Of a DNA stretch of 6,681 bases, positions 6,319 to 6,681 are shown piece by piece (positions within the stretch are counted from its first letter, which is position 1; the number at the start of each line of letters is the position of its first letter). This DNA is from Ignavibacteria bacterium (GTDB lineage: Bacteria; Bacteroidota; Ignavibacteria; Tepidaquicellales; OLB5), in assembly GCA_026417195.1 (NCBI GenBank), contig JAOADS010000083.1:1-6681 (forward strand). The letters are read 5' to 3'. The position numbers and the translations under genes were made by a program. The notes beneath the pieces were generated by a model. The model was not told where the DNA came from, did not search any database, and saw nothing but the letters and a program-made list of their open reading frames with translations.

Positions 6319-6681
6319 TTAATATCTGTATGAACCTATTGAGTGTAAATCTATCTTATATTTTTCATTGTCAATCTTATAAACTATGACAGTATCAGAA
6401 TTATTTTTTTGTAGATCATCATAAGTAACCAGTTTTCCTTCCGGTATGTTCAGTTTTTGTCTCAGTATCCAGTTACCAAGTTCTGTATTTGGATTACTCA
6501 TCAAAGCTTTCCCGTTTTCCTGACATACCGATGCAATAAAAACCCTGCCATCGGTAGTTTCAAGTTTGAATTTCTTATGACGTGGAGGGAAAAAATTAGG
6601 AAATTTTTTATGAATAACACTTGGAATTGGAATATACACTTCATCAAGTTTTCTCGTACGACCTCCAGCATTCCACTGATT
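6319..6681 (-). CDS. C-terminal B3-like domain of a probable NgoFVII-family restriction endonuclease (partial)
   Basis: The frame is open from the right edge of the window to TAA, giving 120 residues; the 5' part lies outside. The segment resembles the C-terminal DNA-binding B3-like domain of NgoFVII-family (phospholipase-D-type, BfiI-related) restriction enzymes. Visible hallmarks are AGGRTRK and VYIPIP (residues 5-20), FPNFFPPR (27-34), a strand pair over LETTDGRVFIASVCQENGKAL (40-60), then NPNTELGNWILR (63-74) and IPEGKLVTYDDL. In this family the nuclease active site (HxK motifs) is in the N-terminal domain, which is not in view, so activity cannot be judged. The enzyme would cut unmodified DNA in the cytoplasm and normally has a partner methyltransferase, expected upstream. 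A GTG at 6639 is only an internal codon here, because the frame stays open to the edge. It ends six bases before kmo on the same strand, so they may be cotranscribed despite unrelated roles. The family call is from motif recognition, not a search. Confidence 0.65.
   Translation of the reverse strand, partial: NQWNAGGRTRKLDEVYIPIPSVIHKKFPNFFPPRHKKFKLETTDGRVFIASVCQENGKALMSNPNTELGNWILRQKLNIPEGKLVTYDDLQKNNSDTVIVYKIDNEKYKIDLHSIGSYRY

Overview
The window looks like a fragment of a chromosome from the Bacteroidota/Ignavibacteriota (FCB) side of the bacterial tree. Three things point there. A secreted protein carries a type IX secretion (T9SS) sorting domain with the QNYPNPFNP motif common in Ignavibacteria. 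A promoter matches the Bacteroidetes TTG-N19-TAnnTTTG pattern. Most genes lack a Shine-Dalgarno sequence, and the DNA is AT-rich. TAA, TAG and TGA all end genes here, so no stop codon is reassigned.

Layout. (1) Positions 1-1828, + strand: the 3' end of an unidentified, probably extracytoplasmic protein, followed after one base by a complete T9SS-exported choice-of-anchor-B (LVIVD-repeat) protein. (2) Positions 1829-1967: a 139-base gap between convergent genes, holding a long imperfect inverted repeat. (3) Positions 1968-3208, - strand: an LppM-like lipoprotein with its own promoter, a strong ribosome binding site and an intrinsic terminator, then a small secreted protein of unknown function. 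(4) Positions 3286-4965, + strand: a large all-helical, TPR-like cytoplasmic protein, divergent from the lipoprotein. The shared region has an 8-bp inverted repeat over the lipoprotein promoter's -33 element. (5) Positions 4942-6681, - strand: the C-terminal B3-like domain of an apparent NgoFVII-family restriction endonuclease, running off the window, then six bases later a kynurenine 3-monooxygenase gene.

The most notable observation is in the kynurenine 3-monooxygenase gene. Its two halves are in the same reading frame and separated only by one in-frame TAA where homologues would be expected to have a glutamate-like residue. This is a single nonsense change, not a frameshift. It is either a recent pseudogene or a one-base sequence error.

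The genes do not form one pathway. They are surface/export functions on the left and a metabolic gene next to a restriction gene on the right. I see no CRISPR array, tRNA, rRNA, transposase or phage gene, and no clear new multi-gene system. The restriction gene suggests that a methyltransferase may lie just beyond the right edge.
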